DNA of 64,000 nucleotides from Armatimonadota bacterium. GTDB taxonomy: Bacteria; Armatimonadota; UBA5829; DTJY01. The notes under the pieces are model-generated. The model made no database searches and had not been told where the DNA came from. It worked only from the letters and a program-made list of their open reading frames with translations. Position numbers and translations under genes: made by a program. Shown here piece after piece: positions 46,453 to 57,049 of this stretch; position 1 is the first letter of the stretch, and every line of letters begins with the position of its first letter. The stretch is from positions 1-64,000 of the forward strand of contig JAIMAU010000010.1 in assembly GCA_023511795.1 (NCBI GenBank), written 5' to 3'.

Positions 46453-46482
46453 AATGTAGCAAACTGAGCCCGAAAAGGTCAA
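46453..46482 (-). promoter_or_regulatory. Candidate promoter of eda-kdgK
   Basis: On the minus strand: TTGACC (46482-46477), 18 bases, TACATT (46458-46453). The transcript would begin just ahead of the GGAGG ribosome site, a very short leader. Confidence 0.4.
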
Positions 46483-46500
46483 GTGTTTTATCGTTTGTCA

Positions 46501-46515
46501 TACCCAAGGTGGGTA
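46501..46515. promoter_or_regulatory. Palindrome in the eda / GHL10 divergent region
   Basis: TACCCA-AGG-TGGGTA lies midway between the two divergent genes, 19 bases upstream of the eda -35 and directly ahead of an extended -10 like sequence (TGGTAGAAT, 46521-46529) for the GHL10 gene. A regulator bound here could control both directions. Confidence 0.45.
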
Positions 46516-46576
46516 AAATATGGTAGAATATCAGGCGTACGGAAAGTAACCTATTTTAGTTAGGAGAGATTATTAT

Positions 46577-47770
46577 ATGAGATCTAGATTTTTTGCTCTA
46601 ACGTTGCTGTATTTTGCGATGTTAGAAAGCTTGTATGCTGCCGCTAAGCCAGAGTTTCGAGCAGTAGGTGTGCATACGTGGATACCAGGCATGTTAAGCA
46701 AAGCTGAGCTCGACGATACAATCCGATGGGCAAAAGATTGCAATATGAATGTGCTAGTTGTTCAAGCGCGCCGAACAGGTGATGCGTTCTATAATTCGGC
46801 AATAGAGCCTCGTTCGGCAGATATTAAAGAAAAAGACTTCGACCCAATTGGTTATGCAGTCGAGCAGGGCCACGCAAACAACTTTGAGGTGCATGCTTGG
46901 TTTAATGTGTTCCGTGTATGGGGAAGCTCCAAGAACCCTCCATATCCAAATCATGTAATCAACTTGCATCCTGAATGGCTGTGTAAGGATGTCAATGGTA
47001 ATACAGCGTCGAAGGACGGTCGTTTTCTTGACCCGGGAGTCCCGGAAGTCCGCGAATACACAATTAAAGTGCTTACCGATTTGCTTACCAAATATGATAT
47101 CGATGGCATTATGTTGGATTTTATTCGCTATCCTGGTCGAGAGTGGGGATACAACGACATTGCTGTGGCTAGATTCAACAAAACGTATGGCAGAACCGGC
47201 AAGCCAGCTCCTGAAGACCCCCTTTGGGGACAGTGGCGACGGGACCAGGTTACGCAGATGGTGCGTGACATCTATAAAACTATTCAGAGAGTCAAACCTC
47301 ATGTAAAATTATGCGCTGCGACAATTCCCTGGGGCGATTGCCCATCCGACTTCAAGAAGACCGACGCTTACGCTTGGGTCTTTCAAGATTGGAGAGGTTG
47401 GATGCAGGAAGGCATTCTCGATGCAAATATGCCTATGAATTACAAAGATCCTTCCAAACCCAATCATCACCGAATGTATCTTAACTGGCTTGACGGGATG
47501 AAAAGATGGTCATATGGCAGGCATGCTTACACGGAGAACATGGTTTTTTGCAACAACATTGAAGGAGCGATTGAGCAAATCAAGCAGGCGCGGAAGAAAG
47601 GAATTTTGGGCGTCTTTGGATTTGCCTTTAGTCAGTCCCAGTGTCGAGAAGCTCTCGGCAAGGCGCTGAAGGAGCATGTCTTTCAGGAGCCTGCTCCTGT
47701 TCCCGAGATGCCTTGGAAGCCAAAGGCAAAAAAGCAAGCGGATTCCAAACTTGAAGCTACCAGCAAGTAG
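46577..47770 (+). CDS. Exported GHL10 family glycoside-hydrolase-like protein
   Basis: A 397-residue protein with a signal peptide (FFALTLLYFAMLESLYAAA). The TIM barrel follows the PF02638/GHL10 pattern: RAVGVHTWIPGML, NVLVVQARRTGDAFYNS, EVHAWFNVFRVW, FLDPGVPEVREYTIKVLTD, YDIDGIMLDFIRYPG (catalytic-site strand with Asp) and WVFQDWRGWMQEGILD. Related proteins act on peptidoglycan-like or other glycans; the real substrate is unproven. AGGAGA lies eight bases before the ATG. The Lys-rich C-terminal tail is not part of the barrel. Confidence 0.85.
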   Translation: MRSRFFALTLLYFAMLESLYAAAKPEFRAVGVHTWIPGMLSKAELDDTIRWAKDCNMNVLVVQARRTGDAFYNSAIEPRSADIKEKDFDPIGYAVEQGHANNFEVHAWFNVFRVWGSSKNPPYPNHVINLHPEWLCKDVNGNTASKDGRFLDPGVPEVREYTIKVLTDLLTKYDIDGIMLDFIRYPGREWGYNDIAVARFNKTYGRTGKPAPEDPLWGQWRRDQVTQMVRDIYKTIQRVKPHVKLCAATIPWGDCPSDFKKTDAYAWVFQDWRGWMQEGILDANMPMNYKDPSKPNHHRMYLNWLDGMKRWSYGRHAYTENMVFCNNIEGAIEQIKQARKKGILGVFGFAFSQSQCREALGKALKEHVFQEPAPVPEMPWKPKAKKQADSKLEATSK

Positions 47771-47786
47771 CTTGAGGCGCTAAAGT

Positions 47787-48509
47787 ATGGCCGGAATGTT
47801 GAGGGGAATTCTGGCGTCGGGTGCGTCAGAGCTGGGGATTCATTTGGATGAGAAACAGCTTGACGCATTTGATATCTTTACGTCTCTTCTTTTGGAATGG
47901 AACAAGAAGTTTAATCTCACCCGCATTACGAATCCAGAGGAGATAGCAATAAAGCACCACCTTGATTCTCTCGCGTTGTTAAAATTCGTCGAGATACCTC
48001 ATAGCTCATCGCTTATAGATGTCGGCACGGGGGCAGGTTTCCCGGGGATACCACTAAAGATAGCATGCCCAGAGCTGAAGCTAAAACTTCTTGACTCTGT
48101 TCGGAAAAAGCTTGTTTTCCTTGAAGTTGTTGTCGAGAAAGTAATGCTAAAGGACGTTGAGCTGGTGCATGGGCGTGCGGAAGATATTGGAAGGGTACAA
48201 TCTTATCGAGAGTGCTTTGATTTTGTTGTTTCGAGAGCTGTTGCACGGTTGAATGTGCTGGCAGAGCTTTGTCTGCCTTTCTGTCGAATTGGCGGCTTAT
48301 TCGTGGCTTACAAAGGGGCGCATATAGAGGAAGAAGTGGAAGGCGCCCAAAGGGCGATTGGAATTCTCGGTGGCGAAAAACCTATCATAAATGAGCTTGT
48401 GATTCCACACAGCGACGTGCGGCGTACACTGGTGATTGTTCGGAAATGCCGAAGCACGCCAGCAGCATATCCAAGAAAAGCTGGCGTGCCCGAACGGAAT
48501 CCGCTTTAG
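47787..48509 (+). CDS. rsmG: 16S rRNA (guanine-527-N7)-methyltransferase RsmG
   Basis: A 240-residue class I methyltransferase. The SAM motif LIDVGTGAGFPGIPL and the preceding WNKKFNLTRITNPEEIAIKHHLDSL are the RsmG signature, with VVSRAVARLNVL and FVAYKGA further down. Methylates G527 of 16S rRNA; loss gives low streptomycin resistance in other bacteria. The last 20 residues (after IVRKCRS) are extra. Usual partner mnmG is absent. Confidence 0.95.
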   Translation: MAGMLRGILASGASELGIHLDEKQLDAFDIFTSLLLEWNKKFNLTRITNPEEIAIKHHLDSLALLKFVEIPHSSSLIDVGTGAGFPGIPLKIACPELKLKLLDSVRKKLVFLEVVVEKVMLKDVELVHGRAEDIGRVQSYRECFDFVVSRAVARLNVLAELCLPFCRIGGLFVAYKGAHIEEEVEGAQRAIGILGGEKPIINELVIPHSDVRRTLVIVRKCRSTPAAYPRKAGVPERNPL

Positions 48510-48520
48510 GAGGCGGTGAT

Positions 48521-49997
<1,477 letters not shown>

Positions 49998-50031
49998 CTA
50001 CCTTCTCTCACCCAACTTTTTTATAAAATTC

Positions 50032-50856
50032 CTAACAGAGAGGTTCTAATATTTTTATTGCATGTTTGATATCAATGATTTGTTGTTCGCCACTAATTTC
50101 TCGCTCTATTGTAAGTGCACCTGAGAATCCAAACGACTTTAGCTTCGGGATGAGCACTGGGAAGTTAACCCTTCCCTGGCCCAAAGGCTTCTCGATGCCG
50201 AGTTTTCCTGGGTCGGTGGGATACTCGCCGTCCTTTGCATGGACTCCGCGGATATACGGGCCAAGAACATCAAGTGCGTCAATGGGGTTGGCTTTTCCAT
50301 ACATTAGCAGGTTTGCGGGGTCGAGGTTCACACCGAGGTTGTCTGTTCCAATGTCCTTAATGGCTCGAAGAAGCGTAATAGGCGTTTCTTGCCCAGTCTC
50401 AAAACAGAAACATATTCCGGCGCGCTTGCAGTGTTGTGCAACTTCTGACAATGCTTTGATCGTGCCTGCATATAGTGGATCTTTTGGGTTCTCTGGTATG
50501 AAGCCTGCATGGGTAGTGATAGAGGAAATTCCCGCTTTAGCGGCGAAGTCAGCAGCTTTCTTCAAGGCATCTACTCGCATGCTTCGATATTCGGGAGGCA
50601 CTAAGCCTATTGTTGCAGGGCCATCTATGAAGTTCCAAACTGCCGGTCCAGGATATCCTGCCCAAACTGAAGTTACTTCAACGCAGTATTTCTCGCAGGC
50701 ATTCATAAGTTCCCTCAGAGTGTTATCATTATATATATTAGGGTTCCAACATGATACCTGACAAGTAGGGAGCCCCAAATCATGCACCTTCTTTATCTCG
50801 ATTTCCGCGCCCTTTGCAAGCCCCACTATCACTCCCAAACGCAATTTGTTGCTCAT
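50032..50856 (-). CDS. Sugar phosphate isomerase/epimerase-like TIM barrel
   Basis: A 274-residue protein of the xylose-isomerase-like AP-endonuclease-2 fold. Metal ligands fit FCFETGQET, NLDPANLLMYGK, VHAKDGEYP and TIEREISGEQQ. ATG 50856 is preceded by GGAGGA; the frame extends a little upstream. No signal peptide. It could isomerise or dehydrate a sugar; specificity unknown. Confidence 0.82.
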   Translation of the reverse strand: MSNKLRLGVIVGLAKGAEIEIKKVHDLGLPTCQVSCWNPNIYNDNTLRELMNACEKYCVEVTSVWAGYPGPAVWNFIDGPATIGLVPPEYRSMRVDALKKAADFAAKAGISSITTHAGFIPENPKDPLYAGTIKALSEVAQHCKRAGICFCFETGQETPITLLRAIKDIGTDNLGVNLDPANLLMYGKANPIDALDVLGPYIRGVHAKDGEYPTDPGKLGIEKPLGQGRVNFPVLIPKLKSFGFSGALTIEREISGEQQIIDIKHAIKILEPLC

Positions 50857-51079
50857 GAACTTTCCTCCTTCAGTATTCACTAGGCAATTACTTCAATAAA
50901 TGGGCTTAAGTATCCTTCGCATTTTTAATTTTCTGCTCCGTATTACTGGGAACGCCAAATGATAGAGCAATAATTTTCGTTTGCGTTTTGACACAATTAG
51001 GGTATTTTTTCTCTCAAATCCCAGTAAAAGTATGGAAGAACTTTCCTTGGAAGCGGCGACACGAGAAAGGAGTTGGGCT

Positions 51080-51343
51080 ATGACGGCTGTGACTATGCCC
51101 CAAGTTCGAGAGGATAGAACCATCCGACTTACCAAGCGGGAGATTGAGGTTCTATCGCTTGTAATCGAGGGGAAGTCGAGCAAAGAGGTGGCGGAGGAGC
51201 TGTACGTGAGCAAGCGAACAGTGGACTTTCACCTCGCAAACATCTACGAGAAGTTGCAGGTAAGCAACAGAGTACAAGCCTACCGCAGAGCAACCAGCCT
51301 CGGCCTAATACCGCTCGAGCCTGCTGAGGTTAGATCGAAATAA
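51080..51343 (+). CDS. Small LuxR-type DNA-binding protein
   Basis: An 87-residue stand-alone GerE/LuxR helix-turn-helix: LTKREIEVLSLVIEGKSSKEVAEELYVSKRTVDFHLANIYEKLQVSNRVQAY in pieces over residues about 17-69. ATG 51080 has AAAGGAG seven bases upstream; the frame is open 99 bases further but that part carries no conserved domain. No receiver or sensory domain, as in GerE of Bacillus. Followed by a strong terminator. Target unknown. Confidence 0.85.
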   Translation: MTAVTMPQVREDRTIRLTKREIEVLSLVIEGKSSKEVAEELYVSKRTVDFHLANIYEKLQVSNRVQAYRRATSLGLIPLEPAEVRSK

Positions 51344-51437
51344 TCGCCCGATGCGGTCTAACCTGCTCCAATTGGTGGGGTGGGAGTAATGTGCCGAAAT
51401 GGCGAGTGTAGCTTTGCCGTGTCGCACTACAAAAGTT

Positions 51438-51476
51438 AATCTCCTCCGAGGTTACGTCGGAGGAGATTTTCTTTTT
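51438..51476 (+). terminator. Strong intrinsic terminator after the LuxR-type gene
   Basis: A perfect 12-bp stem (51438-51449 with 51457-51468), a 7-base loop GGTTACG and a TTCTTTTT tail. The 94 bases between the stop and this stem hold no gene I can see. Confidence 0.88.
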
Positions 51477-51556
51477 GCAACGCTGAAATCACGCTGAATC
51501 CTCGCACTTCACAACAAACCGGAGCACTTCAAACATGCATGCGAACAATGCATTTC

Positions 51557-51585
51557 TTGACCGGTGCGCTTCTCTCTGATATACT
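51557..51585 (+). promoter_or_regulatory. Sigma-70 promoter of the ftsK operon
   Basis: TTGACC (51557-51562), 17 bases, TATACT (51580-51585), 21 bases before the ftsK ATG. Confidence 0.7.
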
Positions 51586-51606
51586 TAGCCACAAGAGGCT
51601 GATTCC

Positions 51607-53817
51607 ATGAATCGCACGCGGCGGAAAATCCAGAATGATTCCCTAATGCAAGACATCGCCGGCATTGCTTGTATCACCTTCGGCGGTATCCTTTTTGTTG
51701 GAATCGTTGCCCCACAGAGCGGTCTACTTGGAGGAGCACTGGGTGTGGGAGCAAGGATGGTCGTCGGCCTTGGCGCATACGTTGTGCCCTTTCTCTTCAT
51801 TATAGCAGGCGGTGTTCTTGTTACAGGTGCGCCTCGGTCGGCAACAACTACAAGGTTAATTGGCTTCTTTCTTCTTTTTTTGGTATTTGTGACATGGTCG
51901 CAATTTGCTCGCACTGCAAGTGTGACGGCGCTATTCTCCCAACCTAGAATTGATCCGCTGGACGTTCAGCTTGGGGGTGGATACCTTGGCCTCGGCATGG
52001 GATATCTCCTTGAATTAATACTTGGGCGCATAAGTAGTCACATCTTCCTAACAGCTGTATTGATTATTTCACTTGTGCTGATTACAGGTGTGCCTTTTAT
52101 GATGTTAGTTGCACTCCCTGTTGCAGGCATACGGCTACTGTTTTCAGGCAGAGGAAAACTGCGAGGGTTCGATGTCCGGCGGCCAGTCGAGCTAGAGCGC
52201 AACGGCTCTGAGAAGAAGGAACGTCCCAAAGTACTCACCATTCTTAAAAAGCCGGTGGTCGTCAACGGTGAAAAGTCAGACGTTGTCACAGGTGCGGTCG
52301 TTACGGGCAAGATAGACCGCGGCCAGTCTGCGGCTGCTCAGCTACCTCGGGAAAGCAATGCTGAGTTCCAATTGCCGCCCGTTACCTTGTTAAATGAGCC
52401 GCCACCGCCGCCAAAACGAATTCAATCCGAGCTTAATTACAAGATTGATGTTATTGAACGCACACTTGAGGAATTCAAAATCGAAGCAGACGTTGTCGAA
52501 GTTTGCCACGGCCCTACGGTAACGCGGTATGAGATTCAACTTGCGCCTGGAATTAAGGTCAACAAAATTGTGAGCCTAGCAGATAACCTTGCAATGGCGC
52601 TTGCAGCAATTGATGTTCGCGTGGAAGCGCCCATCCCAGGGAAATCAGCGATTGGCGTCGAAGTGCCAAATAGTAATCCTGGTATAGTTACGCTTAGAGA
52701 AGTCATAGACAATGAGGAGTTTTGGAATGCGCCCTCAAAGCTGACGTTCGCGTTGGGCAAGGATATTGCCGGCGAACCGAAATTTGCCGATTTAGCTAAG
52801 ATGCCGCATATGTTGATTGCGGGCGCTACCAATGCTGGAAAAAGTGTATGCCTTAACTCAATGATCGCAAGCTTGCTTTTCCGAGCCACCCCGAAAGAAG
52901 TTAAGTTTATACTAATCGACCCAAAGCGAGTTGAACTAAGCTTATTTGATGGAATTCCACATTTGTGCACGCCAGTTGTGAGAGATATTAGGCAGGCGGC
53001 GGGGATACTCCGTGCAACCCTTAAAGAAATGGAGCGGAGGTATGACCTCTTTGTTCAAATGGGTACGCGGAACTTTGACGGATACAACGCGAAGGCGAAG
53101 CCCGAGGAGCGTCTCCCATATTTGGTTTTAATAATTGACGAGCTTGCCGACCTAATGATGCAGGCTGGCCCGGAAGTAGAGTTTGCGATTTGTCGCCTAG
53201 CACAGCTTGCCCGTGCTACTGGTATCCATCTCGTAATAGCTACTCAGCGTCCTTCGGTCGATGTGGTTACCGGCACTATTAAAGCGAATATCTCCTCCAG
53301 GGTGGCGTTTGCAGTTAATTCGCAAGTAGATAGTCGCACAATCCTCGATATGGGCGGTGCAGAACGGCTTATTGGTAGGGGCGACATGCTATTCAAGCCT
53401 GTTGACGCTGCCAAGCCTGTTAGAATCCAGGGTTGTTTGATTACCGAAAGAGAAATCGAGTCGCTTGTGAAGTTCCTGAAAGACCAGGGGTCGCCAGTAT
53501 ATACAATGGAGCCAGCTCAAATCACCGATGTTGCTGGCGCCGCTGACGATGGAGTAAAAGACGAATTCTACGAACCAGCGGTGCGATTGGTAGTGACCCA
53601 AGGCTATGCATCAACATCAATGATCCAAAGGCGTTTCAAGATTGGCTATACCCGTGCTGCAAGGATTGTTGATGCAATGGAAACCCAAGGTATCGTTGGC
53701 CCGCCCGATGGCGCTAGGCCAAGGGAAGTGCTAATCACAGCCGAGGACTTAGACCGTGTGCTAGGCGGTGCTACTTTCGGAGAGGAAACGAACAACTTCG
53801 ACGAAGAGGACAATTAA
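51607..53817 (+). CDS. ftsK: FtsK/SpoIIIE DNA translocase
   Basis: A 736-residue membrane-bound DNA pump for chromosome segregation at division. Four to five helices within residues 15-185, a short linker (about 190-270, instead of the long Pro/Gln linker of E. coli), then the alpha/beta motor with Walker A GATNAGKS near 406-413 and Walker B LVLIIDELADL near 505-515, and the DNA-reading gamma winged helix near 668-735 (EFYEPAVRLVVTQGYASTSMIQRRFKIGYTRAARI in pieces). AGAGGCTGA precedes the ATG. First gene of ftsK-rimO-unknown-gltX. Confidence 0.96.
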   Translation: MNRTRRKIQNDSLMQDIAGIACITFGGILFVGIVAPQSGLLGGALGVGARMVVGLGAYVVPFLFIIAGGVLVTGAPRSATTTRLIGFFLLFLVFVTWSQFARTASVTALFSQPRIDPLDVQLGGGYLGLGMGYLLELILGRISSHIFLTAVLIISLVLITGVPFMMLVALPVAGIRLLFSGRGKLRGFDVRRPVELERNGSEKKERPKVLTILKKPVVVNGEKSDVVTGAVVTGKIDRGQSAAAQLPRESNAEFQLPPVTLLNEPPPPPKRIQSELNYKIDVIERTLEEFKIEADVVEVCHGPTVTRYEIQLAPGIKVNKIVSLADNLAMALAAIDVRVEAPIPGKSAIGVEVPNSNPGIVTLREVIDNEEFWNAPSKLTFALGKDIAGEPKFADLAKMPHMLIAGATNAGKSVCLNSMIASLLFRATPKEVKFILIDPKRVELSLFDGIPHLCTPVVRDIRQAAGILRATLKEMERRYDLFVQMGTRNFDGYNAKAKPEERLPYLVLIIDELADLMMQAGPEVEFAICRLAQLARATGIHLVIATQRPSVDVVTGTIKANISSRVAFAVNSQVDSRTILDMGGAERLIGRGDMLFKPVDAAKPVRIQGCLITEREIESLVKFLKDQGSPVYTMEPAQITDVAGAADDGVKDEFYEPAVRLVVTQGYASTSMIQRRFKIGYTRAARIVDAMETQGIVGPPDGARPREVLITAEDLDRVLGGATFGEETNNFDEEDN

Positions 53818-53831
53818 TCTTTAGATAATCA

Positions 53832-55190
53832 ATGGCTAAAATAGGAGTAATAAATCTCGGGTGCCCAAAGAACCGTGTTGACGCTGAGGAAATACTTGGG
53901 GAAGCTGATAAGGCGGGCTACGAAATTGAGAACGACCCGTCGCGGGCAGACGTCCTCATTGTAAATACTTGCGGTTTCATTGAGAGTGCGAAGGAGGAGT
54001 CCATCGCAGCAGTTCTAGACGCCGTTCGTTGGAAGGCAAAAGGTGCTTGCCGTTCTGTAATAGTCACTGGATGCCTTGCACAGCGGTATGGCGATGATCT
54101 TGCCAAAGAACTACCCGACGTTGATGCTGTTATTGGCTTGGGTAGGTCAAGCAAGTTTGGTGAGATAATAAAGCAAATTCTCGAAGGCGAACGCGTCGTC
54201 GAAGTCCGGGAACCTGGCAAATGGTGGACGGTACCAAGATGTCGCATGCTTTCGACGCCGCCGTGGACTGCATATTTAAGAATCGCCGATGGCTGTGACA
54301 ACAGATGCTCATACTGCGCGATTCCAAATATCAGGGGCAACTTTGCAAGTAGGGCCGAAGACGATATCCTTGCCGAAGCTGAAGGGCTCGCCAAGCTTGG
54401 TGTGAAGGAGCTTAATTTAGTAGGGCAAGACATTACCAAATATGGTTTCGACACCAATAACGAGTTCCGTTTGGCAAAGCTTATTGAAAAGCTCGCTAGG
54501 CTAAATGGTATTCGATGGATTCGCTTGCTCTACTGCTATCCGACGAGGATTACAGACGAGCTGATAAGAACAATTGCTCAGAATGAGAAAGTCTGCAAAT
54601 ACTTGGACGTACCGCTTCAACACTGCTCAGACCGAATCCTTAGAGCAATGGGCCGCCAAGGAACCGGGGATTCATATCGAAGGTTATTTGAGCGCATCCG
54701 TGGCGTATGTCCGGAGATTGCACTAAGGACGACTTTCATTGTTGGTTTCCCTGGCGAAACCGATGAGGATTTCGAAGAATTGCTTGCGTTCGTGCAAGAT
54801 ATAAGGTTTGACCGGCTAGGAGCATTCGTTTACTCACCTGAGGATGGCACGCCTGCTGCAAGTTTTGACAAGCAAGTAGACAGAAAAACTGCTAACAATC
54901 GACTTCATAAGTTGATGTCGTTGCAGAAGGAAATATCGAAAGAAAAGCACCAAATGCTCGTGGGGACAACGCTTGAAGTGTTAGTTGAGGAGAATGACGG
55001 TCGGCTGGCAGTGGGGCGCTCCTATCGTGATGCGCCTGAAATAGATGGAGTTGTTTATATAGAGGATTGCTTGGAAAAGCCTGGGCAATTTATTCAGGTA
55101 GAAGTTATCGAAGGCAGTGAGTATGACCTATTTTCGCGTCCAATCAAAGCAAGCAAGAGGAGAAAACATAATATGGAGGTACTGAATTGA
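53832..55190 (+). CDS. rimO: Ribosomal protein S12 methylthiotransferase RimO
   Basis: A 452-residue radical SAM enzyme. N-terminal UPF0004 domain with NLGCPKNRVDAE and three ligand cysteines (GCPKN, NTCGF, TGCLAQ), the radical SAM motif CDNRCSYC (in DGCDNRCSYCAIP), and a C-terminal TRAM domain (about 375-440). It beta-methylthiolates Asp of S12. Length and the N-terminal LGCPKN distinguish it from MiaB. Fourteen bases after ftsK; its stop overlaps the TTG of the next gene by four bases. Confidence 0.95.
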   Translation: MAKIGVINLGCPKNRVDAEEILGEADKAGYEIENDPSRADVLIVNTCGFIESAKEESIAAVLDAVRWKAKGACRSVIVTGCLAQRYGDDLAKELPDVDAVIGLGRSSKFGEIIKQILEGERVVEVREPGKWWTVPRCRMLSTPPWTAYLRIADGCDNRCSYCAIPNIRGNFASRAEDDILAEAEGLAKLGVKELNLVGQDITKYGFDTNNEFRLAKLIEKLARLNGIRWIRLLYCYPTRITDELIRTIAQNEKVCKYLDVPLQHCSDRILRAMGRQGTGDSYRRLFERIRGVCPEIALRTTFIVGFPGETDEDFEELLAFVQDIRFDRLGAFVYSPEDGTPAASFDKQVDRKTANNRLHKLMSLQKEISKEKHQMLVGTTLEVLVEENDGRLAVGRSYRDAPEIDGVVYIEDCLEKPGQFIQVEVIEGSEYDLFSRPIKASKRRKHNMEVLN

Positions 55191-57049
55191 ATAACGCGAC
55201 TATTGAGAACCAAATAGAACGGGATGCAATGCGTCTTCTTGAAGACCAGGTTTATATGGTTTTGCTTGGTTACAAGGAGCCAGTGAGATCTGCTGACATC
55301 GCAGGTGCACTTGACAATAAATATTCAGCAAAATTAATCAGGCATGTGTTGGCTGCAAGCCCGAGATTTGCCCAAATCGAGCGCAAGTGGGATCTTGAGG
55401 TGCGCTATGAGGATAAACAGCGGCCGATGGAGCGCGTGCTGCGCGAAATAATCTCTTGGTGCGGGCGCCCAATGTCAATTCAAAATATCGCCAATGAGCT
55501 TTCGCAAGTTTACGAGCGTCCTGCTGACTATTATGAGTTGCTATTACCAAGATTACTCGATAACGAAGAAAAATATTTTAAAACGGAAGACGGCTTATAT
55601 GGGCTTAGTGAATGGTTATTTAAAATAACCTCCGAGCTTGAAGAAGATATTGTCTTTGATAACGAGTTAAGCGAGGATGAAATTCATTCTCTCGAAAAAG
55701 TAGCAGCAAAAGTTGAGTGGACCGATGAAGACATTGCACCGCAAGTTGCAAAGTTCATAGATAACATAAAGGTGCCAGTCAGCAATAAGCTTATCTCATT
55801 GTTCCGTTGGCGTGCGATTGGTGAGGACCTAAACCCAGCCGAGTTCTACAATGAACTATGGAAAAGTGACATGCTTATTTGGATGTCTGATGGGCGCTGG
55901 GCAACTAAGAAGATTACCGAAGGCTTTGAGAAAATGCTCCGCGATCTTGCTGAAAAGCTTGAGGAGGAAATAATTGAGGAAGCGCCGCCTGAGGTAGTGG
56001 AGCGTGCTGAAATTGAAGAGGAAGTTCCACCAGTGCTCACGCTGACTATTTCGGAGAGAGATCTCGATGAGGTGGCAGAAATTGTATCAGCTGAAGGAGA
56101 GGCTAGAATACAAACAATCCTTGAGAAAATATTTGAAATCTCGCCGCGCGACCGCGAGTATGCAATAGCCGCTGAGGGATTGAGTGATGCTATGCGTGCT
56201 GACCCTCGATTTGCATGGATTGGCGGCGAGCGCTGGCGGATGGCGGATACGATTCCTGAATATGTCAAAATTGTTCCACCTGAGTTAGTAATCCCGAAGT
56301 ACTCGTTCGAAACATCAAGCGGCGAAAAGATTGATGTGGAGTTGGACGATGAGGGTCTGGAAGGAACGCTTGCAACCGAAATCAGAAACCCGCTAGTACA
56401 GGATGTTGGCGACGAAGAGGAGATTACCGAACAAGATAAGCTTCCCGTCATGGATTCAGCTAGGTGTGTGCTTAAATATCATCACCAAAAACTTGGAACG
56501 TTCCCACTGTGCCAGATTCCGAAGACCTTTTTCCCTTTGGGACCGAGATTGATACAGGTAACGCTTTGTAATGAAGACAAGCGGGCGGATATATGGGTGA
56601 ACCGCGAGACAAGCCTTATCTACGAAATGGCTCCGTGGTATACCGAGGATATGCCCGAATCTGGCGCAGTGTTTGAGTTGATTAGGACTGATAAACCCGA
56701 TGAGTTTAAATATGTGTATGAAGGTAAAACTGACCCCCTAGTGCATATCCCTTCAAACCGTGTTGCCGAGCTTCTTAGATTGAGGCAGGAGGTTGAGGCC
56801 GAGCCGGTCTCTACGTTCGAGATTATGTGCCGCATCATGCCTGCACATAGGAAAGGCATAGAGTTTGTTACTCTGTTTACAGAGGTAAATTTAGTGCGGC
56901 GGGCAACACGCCGGTTGGTGGCAAGCATTCTAAGTTCATATTATGCTTTCTACCAGAAGCCTAATTCGGCGCTCTGGCACTTTGATGAGAAAAAGGTTGA
57001 CCAGGGCTTTAAAAAGGCCAAAAGGAAGTACGTGCGAAAGGAAGATTGA
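55187..57049 (+). CDS. Unknown protein with four tandem winged-helix-like repeats
   Basis: A 620-residue soluble protein I could not assign. Four segments end in the same aromatic pattern: RFAQIERKWDL (60-70), KYFKTEDGLYGL (129-140), MLIWMSDGRWAT (229-240) and RFAWIGGERWRM (341-352); each is preceded by helices, the layout of the HARE-HTH/RNA polymerase delta type winged helix. Residues 250-290 are strongly acidic. The C-terminal 270 residues form another mixed fold (KTFFPLGPRLIQVTL, LIYEMAPWYTEDMPESG) ending basic (KKAKRKYVRKED). TTG 55187 has GGAGG upstream and overlaps rimO; its stop overlaps the gltX ATG. Likely DNA- or RNA-binding; inference. Confidence 0.75.
   Translation: MNNATIENQIERDAMRLLEDQVYMVLLGYKEPVRSADIAGALDNKYSAKLIRHVLAASPRFAQIERKWDLEVRYEDKQRPMERVLREIISWCGRPMSIQNIANELSQVYERPADYYELLLPRLLDNEEKYFKTEDGLYGLSEWLFKITSELEEDIVFDNELSEDEIHSLEKVAAKVEWTDEDIAPQVAKFIDNIKVPVSNKLISLFRWRAIGEDLNPAEFYNELWKSDMLIWMSDGRWATKKITEGFEKMLRDLAEKLEEEIIEEAPPEVVERAEIEEEVPPVLTLTISERDLDEVAEIVSAEGEARIQTILEKIFEISPRDREYAIAAEGLSDAMRADPRFAWIGGERWRMADTIPEYVKIVPPELVIPKYSFETSSGEKIDVELDDEGLEGTLATEIRNPLVQDVGDEEEITEQDKLPVMDSARCVLKYHHQKLGTFPLCQIPKTFFPLGPRLIQVTLCNEDKRADIWVNRETSLIYEMAPWYTEDMPESGAVFELIRTDKPDEFKYVYEGKTDPLVHIPSNRVAELLRLRQEVEAEPVSTFEIMCRIMPAHRKGIEFVTLFTEVNLVRRATRRLVASILSSYYAFYQKPNSALWHFDEKKVDQGFKKAKRKYVRKED

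Noticed and set aside
50988-50993. TTGACA upstream of the LuxR-type gene
   Set aside because: No acceptable -10 at 16-18 bases; the region is A/T rich and chance matches are expected.
55846-56451. 201-codon minus-strand frame, Ser/Ile rich
   Set aside because: Shadow of the acidic linker and repeat region of the plus-strand protein; composition is that of an antisense frame.
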